Positions 37,621 to 49,222 of a stretch of 64,000 nucleotides of DNA are shown piece after piece. Under the pieces are notes generated by a model. That model was not told the origin of the DNA. It saw only the letters and a list, made by a program, of their open reading frames with translations, and made no database searches. The translations under genes and the position numbers were made by a program. This DNA is from Paragonimus westermani. Taxonomy: Eukaryota > Platyhelminthes > Trematoda > Plagiorchiida > Troglotrematidae. The stretch lies in assembly GCA_008508345.1 (NCBI GenBank), contig QNGE01000859.1:151530-215529 (forward strand), written 5' to 3'. The stretch's first letter is position 1; every line of letters starts with the position of its first letter.

Positions 37621-40600
37621 TTAAGCTGTGCCGTCCATTTTGAGTGGAACGTTACGACAGCGAGTGTCTCAACATTCCATAAATCAATCGGCCGACGCCT
37701 GGGCTTCCTGTCAGTCTGGATTTCTTTCGAAGGATGACGGAAAGGCAAGTTAGGAATAGAAGCTATGCTGAATCCACTTACAGCCGCAGTGAACTACAGG
37801 CTACAGGATCTTTTTGTACGCGTGTGATATGTTCTTGAAGTGCGCGTGTTCAGACAGTTTAATATCTGGTGCTGGAGGTTGGGTACACATAAGAAATCTG
37901 AGGGCGGACAAACTTATTGAACAGCATGCTCATTGATCAGATCGGGTTATCATGAGTAACAACCCACCGGATGCAAAATCTGCATGGGCACGAAAACGTT
38001 AGCTACCATAAATCGACGATCAAATGCATTAGAATGATAATCAGTCCCGATAATAATGTTCACTGAAGAACATGGGTGAAACTTTCATGGCTTCTTACAT
38101 AGGGTTTTAGTTCGCGATCAGATGTGATAAAATCGAAAATACATATAACGACTTACCGCTTGCTAGTCTTTTGCTAAATGGACGACTTTGGCGACCGACG
38201 TGGAATTGGTGAGACGTGTCCGTTATGTTTTCTGACATGCTTTCATCTAGGACACCCAAGTGAATGAATGTAACTGAGGTGAAATATTCGAGTGGTTTCT
38301 AACAACCAGATCGGAGCGCTTCGCAATGACGAAGGCAGGGACATTTTGATTGTTGACGAAACCTGTAAATTCGATATGTAAGTGAGTCTACAATTTCCGA
38401 CATAATCCCGAATCCAAATCCCGCTTTTGAACTGCTTTGCAACAAACCGCTGACTGATTAATCTTTTCTTCTCAGAAGTCGATCACTCATCAGTAAAAGA
38501 TTTTCAGGTTAAAGATTCAGTTTGGGTTAGGCTTATGTTTCTTGAAGAAGCGAGTCGAGAACAACAAAGACCTTTCCACTAAAACCAATTTTATTACGCA
38601 AAGGGGGATTCAAGCGCAGTTGTTCACAGAAATGACATGGCCTTTTCATTAAGCCACGTCTGGACATGTGGGCCGATGGTGCGTTAACAACCCGATGGCT
38701 CGACGCACCGTAACTGTGGACATAGTGTGTAAGAGACGGATAGCATTGCTCGGTCGGAAAATATCTGATAAGGCACATGCCGACTGCTCTCTGTTCGAAT
38801 TACTAAACTTTTGAGGAAGTGCCGGTTCTGTTTGGCGTTGACTGTTTCAGTACCCTTCAGCCTATATCAGAAGATCGCAAAATCGTTGGTTTTTAAAATG
38901 AATCAGCACCATAATCTGAACATTATTAACGTGAGAACAGAAAATTGAATCCCTATGAAATTATCACGAAAAGATTAGTGCCATGGATTTACAAGTTAGC
39001 CCAACACTGATAAAGTTTGGTGACCGACGCCTGTTTGCATACTGTTTATAAGTTTCGCAACACGATTTTGTTTCACTTTGTTCATGCCACCTGAGAAATG
39101 TTTCTTGCTTCTGCAGTTCCGGAGAAAGCTCTGTGGGAGTGTTTTTCTCACTAAACAGGTTACGGTAAGCAGTCAAGCCATCTTGAAGTGATGGGCTGCT
39201 ATCGTCAAAAAAATACCTCACTTCTTATGCTCAAAACTTGTCTCTAGAATAAAAAACAAATCCACAATATTTCAAGTCACCTTAGTAAGCCCCACGAAAC
39301 TCTTATGGAACAGGTGGTTTCGTTAGGATTACGTGTAGATTTGAGTGACGAAAGACGACTGTTTGCTGACCGTCATTCATCAGAATTTAAGTAAACGATC
39401 ACTGCTAGGGTTAAACTACTACTGCATCAAAGACCGTCAACTGTTGAGGAGCATATGTTCTGGCACCACATGCTTGCGTTATTGATGTACTAGAAGAAGT
39501 ACGATGAGATCCATATGGATCCATACGCTTCTTGGACAAAGACAAACAGGAAGGTTTCTGTTAGTCGGCCAGTACAGCTCGTGGATGCGCACGGGCAAAA
39601 CAGTTACTTAGTGTTAATGTGGGCTGGCTGACTCGGGACTGCCACAAATGAACAGCATTTCACTCATCAATCAGTTCTTGGAGGTTTTCAAACGTTCACA
39701 CGACTCTGGTCGAAAGTCCTGCAGGTTGCTTGTATTAAATAACATTCATTCTTCGGATTTCGCAATATTTGTCCGTACCCATCTTTACCAAACTGCACAG
39801 TAGATTATGTTCCCGGGAGCACGCATTATTAGACAGAATCTAATGACAACCTGAATTTGTCACCTAAATAGGCTGTAAATGGCTTCATCGGTGATGACTG
39901 TTACTATCATTTTAAAATGCCGCGTCACCCTTAAATGAAAAAGCAATCAAATAGTTTTGCTGTCTTAGGAATAAAACGCGCAGCGTGAACTTCAAAATGA
40001 CCGGCTCACACCTTTCAGCTGTAAAGTGTACAGTTCACCCGTGGAATAATTCTTATGGGGACGTCTATGTCTGTCACGAACATTTCATCCTTGGAGCTCT
40101 CAAATTAAGAACTTCTGTCATACACATTATGTGAGGGACCCATATGTGTCGCCTCATCTTCCGCAATTCACCGCAGGTCTTTAACGGCTAACACACTGAG
40201 TCTGATGGCACCGTAATGAACCGAGTGAAGTGGTGACTGGATGGGTAAGATGTATTTCGTAAACGTCAATTACTAGACCGCTGCGTGAAAGTTAGCAGTA
40301 ACAGAAAGAACACATTGTTACATTGACTGTGAATGAGTAGGCAATCGGGCCAAAAAGGCCGCAGGTTCCACACACGACCAGTTTCCCTCAAACATTTCAT
40401 AAGCTGAACATCCGTCATCTAACAAATTTATTGATCAACCAGGAACCACAGTTAAAATTGCGTAAGACCTGTAGACAAGATGAGCTCGACCATTCAGTCA
40501 GACTGATTTGGTTAGGACAACCCACTATCGTGAGGTGGCGTTGCACTATGTCAATCCAATGATGCCCATATTCAGAAAAGTTGCACTGTGTCTGCATTTG

Positions 40601-43600
40601 GAGGCACCTTCAACTCTGTTCGCTGGCGATGATGGTCAAACACAACTAACAGGGGAAAGCTGTTGGCACGTAATTCCCTGATAAAGATGGAAATCAGATG
40701 AAATTAGTAACCGCTGCCGGGAAACGTATGTGCTCGCAGAAATATATGACGGTTTGTTGGAAGTATGCCGTAGTGTCGAGCATCTTGTGGATGTGATACC
40801 GATGGTTTCTGAGAACGCAAAGATGAAATCGGTTAGCTGACGGTCATAATCTAGATATGATAGGTGGCAGTTTGCTACGCATAAGCACAAGTCGACGACA
40901 CTGACCTGGTGTAACGTTTACTCCTAGCAAGTTCTGAGTACATCTTATATGATAATGAGACACGACAGAACAAACATTAACTGATTGCTGATCGCTACAC
41001 CTACGACGGAACAATCCAGACACATATGTCAACAACCGCTTAGATTCCACGTAATTTAAGACCGTGTCTACTACAGAAGCGAGCAAGTAACTGTAACGAA
41101 CTCTGAGCAACGGCCTTCCCGATAGTGTAGCCGAAATCCACTAACCTGGCCATGTGTAGATGAAGCTTGTGTGATGGACTGACTATGACAGTTTGAATAA
41201 ACGCTCGGTGATATACAGATGAACGATCATTCAGATTCTGCATTCATCTATCCCGTTTCGCTTCTAAATTCGTGTGGGGCTGTTCTCTGTATATGGTTAT
41301 TGACGTTTGATCATGACGATAGTTTCACCCTACTTTCGTCAACTTCAAGTTGCTAACAGAACGGGGTTAGTGTTTTATTAACCACAACTGTGGTTGAATT
41401 ACCTTCGAAAATACCTTCAGATACATCTTCCTTTTCTAGATTTCAGCAACCGAGCTGCAGAATTTCAGTGTCCTTTTGTTCCCAGTCTCGTATGGTAATA
41501 CCCGATAATGACGTTGAGGTAATGTTTGTCAACTGCATCCAGAAAGATTAAATGTAGATAGCTCATAAATGTTTACGAATCGCCCCGGTTGTCTTAACCA
41601 CGTCGTAATTGATTGCTCACATAAATTTACATGTGGTTTACCAACACTGTGAACTGCACACGTGACCCGCACCTCTTAATGTACATGTCGTTCGCATGCC
41701 GTATTACCCTCCAAATGGCTGGCTGCAATTGTCGCTTGTCTCACCTGATTGCTCAAAGTAATCAAAAATCGATTGCTTCTGTGTGCTGCTGCTTTCTAAA
41801 TCATGGTGAATGCCTTGCCGTTGTGCTGGTAATCAGTTGCTCAAGATCAGCACAGCGTCGCACGAGAGTCCGCGAACCAGATGAGTGTTAATTGTCTGTT
41901 ATTGATTTGTCTATGATTTCAATACGTTGGGACCGTTGAATTTCAATTTTGTGGCACGTTAGCAAGTTGGGTGAGTCCGCTTTCTTATTTAGTGACATTA
42001 TAAGGTCGTCTGATGATAACAGTGTGTCGCGTTTGTAGAACCGTGTAAACTGTTCACGAACCTCTAAATCTAAAACATTGCACAGCGTGTTTGATAAATT
42101 CGGAGATTTCGACTTGACACCGAAATCATGATCGCCGGGTTCCTATTGGACTTCGTAGGCCGTAAGTGTTTCTCTTATCAACAAGGTCGTTCAGTCTGGG
42201 CATTACTCACAAGCGGAAGTAGTTGAGCTGTCAGATGTAATTTGCTCGCACCTAGCGAGGTTGACAATACAGTGGTCAACACTTCTACCTCGTGAAAGAG
42301 TAGCCGGAGTACTAATCTTGGCTCTTCATTGTTCTTATGTGTGAAAATACCACCAAACACTAAGGTGCGTTTGAGCTGTTAATAATACCCTGCAGCTCAA
42401 CATGTTACAAACTTGGAACTTTTAACTAAATAAGCCATCCTTTGTTACGCAGGTTTCAAAAGGTTCGCACAATCCATGACAAATGATGCGTTTCATGCCT
42501 ACGATTTTTTTCGAAACCGTTATCAAGGGCAAACCGCCACAAAAAACTCTGCATGTGATACGGTTCACGAAACTGCGCATTTTAAAATGAATCTTAGAAA
42601 CAATTTGTGACAGACAAATATGACAAACTGTTTGGGACGGTGTTCAGATACACCCACAATTCGGCAGATTAGTCTGTCTCTAGCAATCGCCACATTCCCC
42701 GGAATCCGCGTCATAAAAAGGGCTAATCAGTTCTACTGTTTAGTCCATAATATGGGGAACTATTTGCCTGAGCAAATCACGAGGAGTTGTAAAACTATGA
42801 ATTTCGTGGATGAAGTGAAACTGCTTCTAAAAGTTTTTTTAAAAAGGTTTGTTTGCATTTTTGATCTTCGTATTTTAAAAGAAATCAGTCAATTCAACAA
42901 ACGGTTGGAATTAAATCACAGAACGGAGCGTACTAAACTTACCGGCATCGAAATCGACGGCTTATCTGACTGATTTTTCATAAACAACCTTGTAACCCGT
43001 AAGTGGTAAAAAAGTATTTCACTCTTTCCTTACTGAACGCGCTTCTTTCCCGGTACGTCTATGCTCCGATTTCTCTTCACCATTTGTATCAAAACTGTTC
43101 GTTCATAAACACTTGTTTTGCATTAATGAATCTTCACAGTGCAATTACATCAATAAGCAGAAAACATTTTTACAAACATGTCTAGGTCTTTGATAGCAAG
43201 GTTCCTGGTAGACGCAACAGGCGATTATTTACAATCGTCTTCCAACATGTTGATTCACAGGCGTCTTTACTGCACATTACCGAATCTTCCACCTCTGTCC
43301 GGTCTTTATATCAGCAACAGGCAATTTCTCCGTCTTTACTGATATTCATTCATTATTTGTACATAATCTTATCCCACTGTTTGCATATCTTAGATGTTCA
43401 GATCCAACCTTGAGTGAACGTTTTCAAATGAGGAAAGGGACAAAATAATTACCGAGATAATTTAAAATTTTGTATTTATAGAACCAGTTCTAACAAGTTT
43501 TTTCAGTCGGACAGCTTGCTGATCAAAGTTTTTGTTATGTAAATCAAACTTCATGCAGCATTTGTTTGACTTTGTCAGCCACACATAAGTGAGGGCAGAG

Positions 43601-43967
43601 TTGGTCCAAATCCAGACAGTTATCCATCACTAATTGGAAGGTGACAACTACACGGTTAATCTGCTTGAAGCAATTTTGTGCCAAGCAGAATACTGTAAAA
43701 CCTTTTAATTGTCTTTTGCCTCACGTTTAAGGCATTCTAGTAGATCATTGTGTGTGTATGTTTGTACGTGCCTCTGCTATCCTCTCGGTTAATGTCTGTC
43801 CGCAGTGCTTCTGTTTTTGTATGAATATGTTGCTTCAACTTGAATGGGTGCTCAAAGATGCACGTTCTACAAAAAAAATTAACGTTACGTCTAACGTTCC
43901 GATGGTACATCCGACAATAGGTCCACTGTTGTGTCGAAAAAAGTTTTGAATTTATAAAAAAAATATG
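37621..43967. other. long stretch without recognisable genes
   Basis: About 6.3 kb. Open frames on the minus strand at 38533-38778 and 38964-39221 and on the plus strand at 41631-41891 show no domain. 38484-38493 carries a CACTCATCAG motif like the family B end without a body behind it. Nothing else is supported. Confidence 0.4.
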
Positions 43968-44075
43968 AATCACTCACATTGGACTTTGACTGTCACATTG
44001 CCATAGGCGTTCCAATTAACCTCTTACGAAAAGAAGTACTGGACTTCAGTTTCGTCTATAACACCTGCACTTGCG
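43968..44075 (-). repeat. family B SINE fragment with 3' half of hammerhead
   Basis: The plus strand begins ATCACTCACATTGG, followed by the CCTCTTACGAAAAGAAG block, both matching family B on the minus strand. The minus strand then shows GACGAAACTGAAGTC followed by CAGTAC. That is the 3' side of a hammerhead with an intact GAAA and cleavage triplet GTC, which confirms GAAA as the ancestral state. The CTGATGA side is deleted or unrecognisable. Confidence 0.55.
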
Positions 44076-44869
44076 ACCGCCGTGAGCGCTACTCACAAGC
44101 GATAGTGGCCGAGCGTCCGTATTTCGTGAGTCAGTCACACCTAATGTAAGGTTTAATGATACGATGGTGAATACGGTTGCCTCATTAAAGACTGGGTGGG
44201 TTTTCAGTCTTGGCTGTTGCAAGGATGTGCACCAATGATGAGTTCCAACAGAGAGAAGGCTCCAGTACAGTGTCTTGTTTCCGAATAAACTGGTTGCGAA
44301 GCCCACAGGACTGTGATAGTTGCAACCAATTGTGAGCAATGCCCAACCCATTTAAGTACATCCATTGCTGTTGCGGATCGCTCATCGAATGTTTAAGGGT
44401 CAGCCGACACAGAGACAGAAACAAATAAGCAGACGGTACATAGTTATCTTCCGTAAACCTCGGAACCTCTTTGTGAGCCATGTCGGTGACAGTATGCTGA
44501 ATGTAGCCAGTTTCAGAAATCTTTATCCAAGAATGTACCCACAATATTTTCGGGATAGGGATAGAAATAATACTTTAAGAACTCAAGCAGATTGAAGAAC
44601 ATATGTTGATATATTTGGTCCATTGTGGGCTGAGTATTACATGCCATTTTCTCTGTACACATAATACTAGTATTTGATGGCTAACCGCAAACTTCTCATC
44701 CGGAGGCGTAATACGGGAGAGGTAAGTGCTCGGATATATTATTGCTCATCAATTCGAGATTAATCCGATAGACTATGGCCGAGTGAGCCCCACTGATGTT
44801 GAAAACAGACGCCTCCATGGACTCAGGAGGAAGATGTCAGTTTCATAACCCATTTTCGTAGTTGTCACC
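44076..44869. other. no recognisable feature
   Basis: Overlapping short open frames on both strands (44046-44595) have no domain, and I regard them as chance. Confidence 0.4.
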
Positions 44870-44879
44870 TCCCCGTTAT

Positions 44880-45182
44880 TTTTCTAATTAAATCCTTTTG
44901 AAAAGAAGCACTAGACTCGGGTTCTGCTCTTATCACAGTTCGTCAGTAGTGCATATCCTTGTCATGGCCAGAGCTAGAAATCCGGCCACACGTTCGTGAT
45001 GCAACCCTGTTGATCACTGCGCTATTGGTCTCACATTAGCCACTACCGAATCATCCACTATGAAGGTTCAGCTGTATTCGCTTGTGGGTAACGTTGACAG
45101 ATTTATAGGAACGCGACATCTGTGATCATTTGTGGGGTGCTGTTCAACGTATATAAAACAAAAATTCTCTACTACTCATCGG
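44880..45182 (-). repeat. family B SINE, essentially full length
   Basis: Read on the minus strand, it starts CCGATGAGTAGTAG (45182) and runs through GTTACCCACAAGCG, GTGGATGATTCGG, GGTTGCATCACGAACG, GTGGCCGGATTTCTAGC, GGCCATGACAAGG, the hammerhead, and GCTTCTTTTC into an A/T-rich end near 44880. At about 300 bp this is the best single guide to the family layout: conserved head, tRNA-like body, ribozyme, then 3' tail. The overall plan matches the Sm-alpha type hammerhead SINEs described in schistosomes. Confidence 0.65.
44908..44952 (-). ncRNA. hammerhead ribozyme motif (family B)
   Basis: Minus strand: GCACTA (44952-44947), core CTGACGA (44946-44940), helix II region with an AAGAGC 3' strand, GAA, CCCGAG, cleavage triplet GTC, then TAGTGC (44913-44908). 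Helix I forms six Watson-Crick pairs between GCACTA and TAGTGC. The core has drifted: bases 12-15 read AGAA where the ideal is GAAA, and the 5' strand of helix II is damaged. The class is type I (open at helix I), as in Penelope and Sm-alpha ribozymes. Confidence 0.65.
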
Positions 45183-46364
45183 AGCTCATTTTAATCGGCA
45201 ATAAACCAGTCCAGAATTTGAACGCCTAACCCTTTCGTAAATGTAAATTTCCCCATAGAAAGGCAGAAATGATTAAGTACTGTGTGAGTTGGTGCTAAAA
45301 GGTAGAAGGCAATTTTGTCCGACGAGCTAGGTAACCTACTATGACTTAAGCTGTATTGCGCATTTTTTTCACTCAATGCGATGAGATATTTTAAATTCTA
45401 AATGAATGAGCGATTTCATTCGCACAGTATTGTAATGCTGAAATTCCTACCTTCAACCAGCGTAGGGTTATTAGCTGACGTTCATTTTCGGTCATATTTT
45501 CCGACAGACTCTATCAGGTATTCGACCTACAGTAACGTTATAGTGGGCTATCGAAATTCGTTGACAAACCATCCCAACCGGCAAAAGTGTGGCATCACAA
45601 GCAATATTTCCAACAACAAAATCCACTTGTTCCTCATTGGTATGAACCTTGCAAAATGAGTATATTGGCCACTCGATTCCGGTTTTTCATCCATCACCCT
45701 TGCCACTGATGGGCACATCAAAAAATATTGAACAGTCCTTTTCCAGTTCACAAGTGAACGTCAAATTAGCATACCAGGTGGTGAACCGTTTTACTGCACA
45801 GTCGACCGTTTCTAGATGTTTAGTATGCTGGTGTGTGCATGAAATCTCAATGGCGACGCGATTAAAATACATTCCGCTTGTCGCATTTCTGTCATTTATC
45901 AGAAAAAGCGGCGGGTACCGATCCCCAAAAGCCCTCGTTTACTCATTTATTGATGTGATATCTGATTATCAAGAGTGACGTTCTGTGTGCATAGTAATGA
46001 TAAGAGTTTCTTTATATTTTATAGTTTTACGTCTAGCCCTTCAATTCCGTCTGTCTATAAAATCTTCCGTTTCATGCACTCAGACGCTTGTGAATAATGA
46101 ACGAATGTGTACTGTATTCATGATTTTATTTGCTAGACTGAGGTGTTCCATTAAGAAGAGCAAGATTTGAGCAGGCACTAAGTCTTCTGCATTGGTCACA
46201 CCAATGTGTACATCAAACGTTAAGATAGTTTGTGTTTTGGAGCATGACTCATAGATGATCATATTTCGTGGACTCGGCATGGAGTCAGAAGACGAGATAA
46301 ATGGTTTGTGTCAAACTTCCTTCCTAATTTGTTTACACCAGCCAAAGTAGGGACTTAACTAAAT
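45183..46364. other. no recognisable feature
   Basis: Several overlapping open frames of 60-110 codons lie here on both strands. None has a domain, and I could not extend the downstream Penelope reverse transcriptase convincingly to the left of 46365. Confidence 0.4.
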
Positions 46365-47518
46365 TCTCGCAAAAGTATGTGAAATTCTAGATAGCGCTGA
46401 CTTGTTAAGAAAGGTTTTGTGCCTTCTTGATGTAAATTTGCTTTTTACAATTGTGTGATCAACGGAGAAGATTGACTGTATCTGAGTTTGTAATGTCTTA
46501 TAACAGAGCCTCATGTCCCAGCCAGTAACTTGAAGCCTTTGATAGTATTTTTTAACGAAAGTATCAAATTTCATTTTCAAAACATAATATTCGAACGAAT
46601 AGACGGAATTGCAATGGGTAGCCCACTGGAATCGATTTTAGCTTGATCACTAACGTCTACGATTGAGGTCTGCCTCACGACTGCACGGCATGACATCTAG
46701 ATTCATCGTCAGTATTTTGACGACATTATAGTATTCGCACAATACAAAGAGAAAATAGAACAACAGTTGAATTTATTGGAATCTTCACGCCAAAATCCAA
46801 CGTTTTCCTCTGAGTTTGAAGAGGACAACACTCTCATCTTTCTGGATATCAAAATCAAGCGACGGAAGGATGGTACAGTGTGTCGATCAGTACACTGTAA
46901 GTCCACCTGGGGAGAACATGTGAATTTCGACAGTTTCTCACCCATAAAACACAAACACCAACTGGTTCGTTGTCTATTCCACAGAGCTCAAATTAAACGT
47001 ACGGACAATACACCGGATAAATAATTGAAATTTATTCGTGAGACTCTGGTCTTCAACAGTTATCCACTGGGTTGTATCGACTTTCATAGGAAACCGAAAG
47101 TAAGAAACCCACAAGAGACCAGTGTACGTGCAGTTACCATGCAGAAAAGATATATAGTTTCTAACACGACGACTGACGCACGTCGTTCAAGGGACGTAAA
47201 ATGTAGCTGCAGTGCGTTTACTCAATCGCAGCAAGCCACTCACACTTCCCAAAACTAAGACACAGATGCCGGATATATCTACCATTTGCCATCTCATTTA
47301 TAGCTGCGGTGACGTTTACACTGGCAAAACTGCCTTATCCCTATGCCTAGAATGAAGGAACATGTGTCCAAGTATGTCGAGGATCTGATATGTGGCGTGA
47401 CCCGGTGCCATCCCACCCAACTAGCACGCCGGCTTCTCTGATCGCCAGACACCCGCTGGAGACCGGTCACGTGGTCGGTCCGATAAACGCTTTCTGTGTA
47501 TTGTTGCATCATCACAGG
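46365..47518 (+). pseudogene. Penelope-like retroelement, broken RT plus GIY-YIG endonuclease
   Basis: The domains appear in the family order but in several frames. 46429-46449 reads DVNLLFT (family D-V-x-SLFT, motif A region). 46602-46643 reads DGIAMGSPLESILA, the Penelope motif B'. 46713-46724 reads YFDD, the catalytic motif C. Then come an FLDIKI segment near 46840 and an LVRCLFHRA segment near 46970, both typical of the thumb region. The endonuclease follows: CHLIYSCGDVYTGKTAL from about 47290, then MKEHVSKYVEDL in another frame (from 47343), then IARHPLETGHVVG in a third (from 47441). Stops at about 46644 and 47022 and at least four frameshifts show it is dead. In life the protein would copy the element's RNA at a nicked chromosomal site. 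Recognition of the family is firm; the 5' end is lost. Confidence 0.88.
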
Positions 47519-47670
47519 TCTGTCATCCTCAAGTCAGCAGCTTGCCATGCGTGACAAGTCAGTCCTCTGTGTGCAAAAGCTGTTGACCTTGAAGCTCCGT
47601 CTGCCATGATTCTGACCACTGGTAGACTAGAGTACACATTGCCTTAATGTGTGAACTTAATTCGCTTAAA

Positions 47671-47768
47671 TTTTTCTGGTGTTCACCGCTGTTACTTGTA
47701 GCAGCTGATGAGAACATGTGAAATGGTACTACCATCTTGCAAAACCGGTCTTCTGATTTCGCTATTCA
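47671..47768 (+). repeat. Penelope 3' block, copy 1
   Basis: About 98 bp directly downstream of the endonuclease relic, repeated with changes at 48087-48180. Shared landmarks are GTTCACCG, GCAGCTGA, GTGGTACT-like (TGGTACT) and AACCGGTCTTCT. A repeated block next to a Penelope element fits the pseudo-LTR layout of this class. Confidence 0.6.
47701..47740 (+). ncRNA. hammerhead ribozyme motif (Penelope 3' block 1)
   Basis: GCAG (47701-47704) pairs with TTGC (47737-47740), giving helix I of 4 bp with one G-U. The core CTGATGA is 47705-47711. An 8-nt helix II region GAACATGT follows, then GAA and A15.1 (47720-47723). Helix III is TGGT/ACCA with an ACT loop, U16.1 is 47735, and the cleavage base C17 is 47736 (triplet ATC). 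All invariant core bases are present. The weak point is helix II, where only the closing G-U pair and one A-U are possible. The position just after the endonuclease is where Penelope elements are known to carry hammerheads. Confidence 0.62.
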
Positions 47769-48086
47769 TATGGACTCACTTCATACTGTCATCACTCCGA
47801 GACTTGTGGCGAGAACGATACGTACATACTGATGGGGGCGGGCTGTGATACTGTCAAACCCTCACAAGGAGAGTGTCAGCTAGCTGTTCTTGATTTCATA
47901 CCTAGGGTTGGCAATCGCTTGTAGCTAAGGGTTCAAAATATTTCAGAAACTAGACGACAGCCGATTGAAGAAGTTGGACTCCGGCTGAACAGAAACCAAC
48001 CACAGAAACAGCACACAATTGCTTGGCAGGCACTGGCTTGTGAACCTAGGCTGAGGGCCCACAAATTTCACATTTGCAGCTAAGCA
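47769..48086. other. spacer between Penelope 3' blocks
   Basis: About 320 bp with no coding content. The distance between the two ribozyme cores is 414 bp. I cannot tell whether the interval belongs to the element or is inserted DNA. Confidence 0.4.
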
Positions 48087-48180
48087 TTTTTTCTGTTCAC
48101 CGATGTCATGTTTTGCAGCTGACGAGAGCATACGAAGTGGTACTTTCATATTTCGGAACCGGTCTTCTCATTTCTTTCGG
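48087..48180 (+). repeat. Penelope 3' block, copy 2, with decayed hammerhead
   Basis: This repeats 47671-47768 in the same orientation. Its ribozyme (48115-48154) has core CTGACGA (48119-48125), an 8-nt helix II region GAGCATAC closed by a true G-C pair, and GAA. A15.1 is replaced by G (48137), and helices I and III each have a mismatch. It is a decayed relative of the motif at 47701. Confidence 0.55.
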
Positions 48181-48807
48181 AAATGAGGAAGAATATTCTA
48201 TATTTCTGAAGCCATATTGTGAACAGTATCTTCTACATAGCTTGTTAGATTAGTTCACTTCAGTTCATGGACCGAATGAAAACGTTCACTGTCCCATGCT
48301 TCAAAAAGGCTCGTATATCCACTTGCTGTTTTTTTTTGTGTCATATGTTGATTTCAGATGAATCAGTAAAATTTAGCAGTAATCAGCACAAAAAAAGAAT
48401 AATGTTTAGTTAAGCAATATTATTAAAGCAATATCAGTTAGATGTGGGAAAACAGATGACCACCTTTTGCTACCAGCTGTTCATTAAGTTATGTTGCCTT
48501 CTTTTTTCTTCAAAAGAACTGACGGGATGTTTCTTGCTAAACTAACCGTAAACAAGTTTAGTAACAGGTCCTTTACTATTGTGAACTCAACCATACAACG
48601 CGAAATGCGGTCTCAGCTCAACAGAATAGAAGGGCATTGATACGCGGCAAGGACAGAATGAGCGGGGTCGGGGTAACACTTCGCCGAACAGGTGCAAGGC
48701 AGCTGTCAGCAATTCTTTTAAGCACCTCGGCACATCAATAAGGGGGAATTTCCTTCTGGCTGTTTTTATCACACAAGTTAGCATGAAGCACTGGGTTCCC
48801 TTCAATA
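48181..48807. other. no recognisable feature
   Basis: An A/T-rich interval between the Penelope blocks and the family A inverted pair. No coding segment or repeat was seen. Confidence 0.4.
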
Positions 48808-49082
48808 ACTTCATCAGCGCAGAAAGAAGACATGTTGCAATACGTTAACATTTCGTTTTCTCTCATCAGTCGCAAATGTAAAACATGCGAGTTACATATG
48901 TTAGAGAATTAAAGATAGACAGGGTATGGACACGCATACAATCACACGACGTATTATGTCATCACCACCACGGCAGCCCTATAGGTTACTTCACCCACTT
49001 TTGTGCACACAGCGCTGACTAGTGGGCTCTAATCAGCATGGCTTCGCTGAAGGCCAGTAGCTTCCGGTTCTGCTGACGTAAC
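48808..49082 (-). repeat. family A hammerhead repeat, left arm of inverted pair
   Basis: This 275-bp segment is the reverse complement of 49223-49500 at roughly 90% identity, separated from it by 140 bp. On the minus strand it runs from GTTACGTCAGCAG to the hammerhead and a short tail ending near 48808. Substitutions are scattered along the arms, unlike the nearly perfect palindrome at the left of the window, so this looks like two separate insertions or an old foldback. Confidence 0.85.
48830..48879 (-). ncRNA. hammerhead ribozyme, family A left arm
   Basis: Minus strand: ACAT then TTGCGA (48879-48870), core CTGATGA (48869-48863), helix II region GAGAAAAC, GAA, helix III ATGT/ACGT around a TA loop, cleavage base A at 48841, then TTGCAA (48840-48835) and ATGT (48833-48830). 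Helix I has six pairs (one G-U) plus four more after a small bulge. All invariant core bases are present. Relative to the right-arm copy, the helix changes (C to U in helix I, A to G in helix III) keep pairing as G-U, which suggests a history of selection on the fold. Confidence 0.75.
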
Positions 49083-49222
49083 AATATTTTGACAAAGTTA
49101 AGTGGGACCACCTGGTGATCTGTTACCATGAGGTGTCTGGTAATCGATGATGCGGGGCTTCGAGTGACCGATTCACCGGTTTTCAGTTGTTGTGTCGCGC
49201 TGTTTTAACCAGTTTGGGACGT
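49083..49222. other. spacer of the family A inverted pair
   Basis: 140 bp between the two arms. It shows no coding content and no similarity to the palindrome spacer at 6830-7038. Confidence 0.6.

Noticed and set aside
38470..38500. CTGATGA on the minus strand with GAGAAG downstream
   Set aside because: No closing helices; better explained as the family B start motif or as chance.
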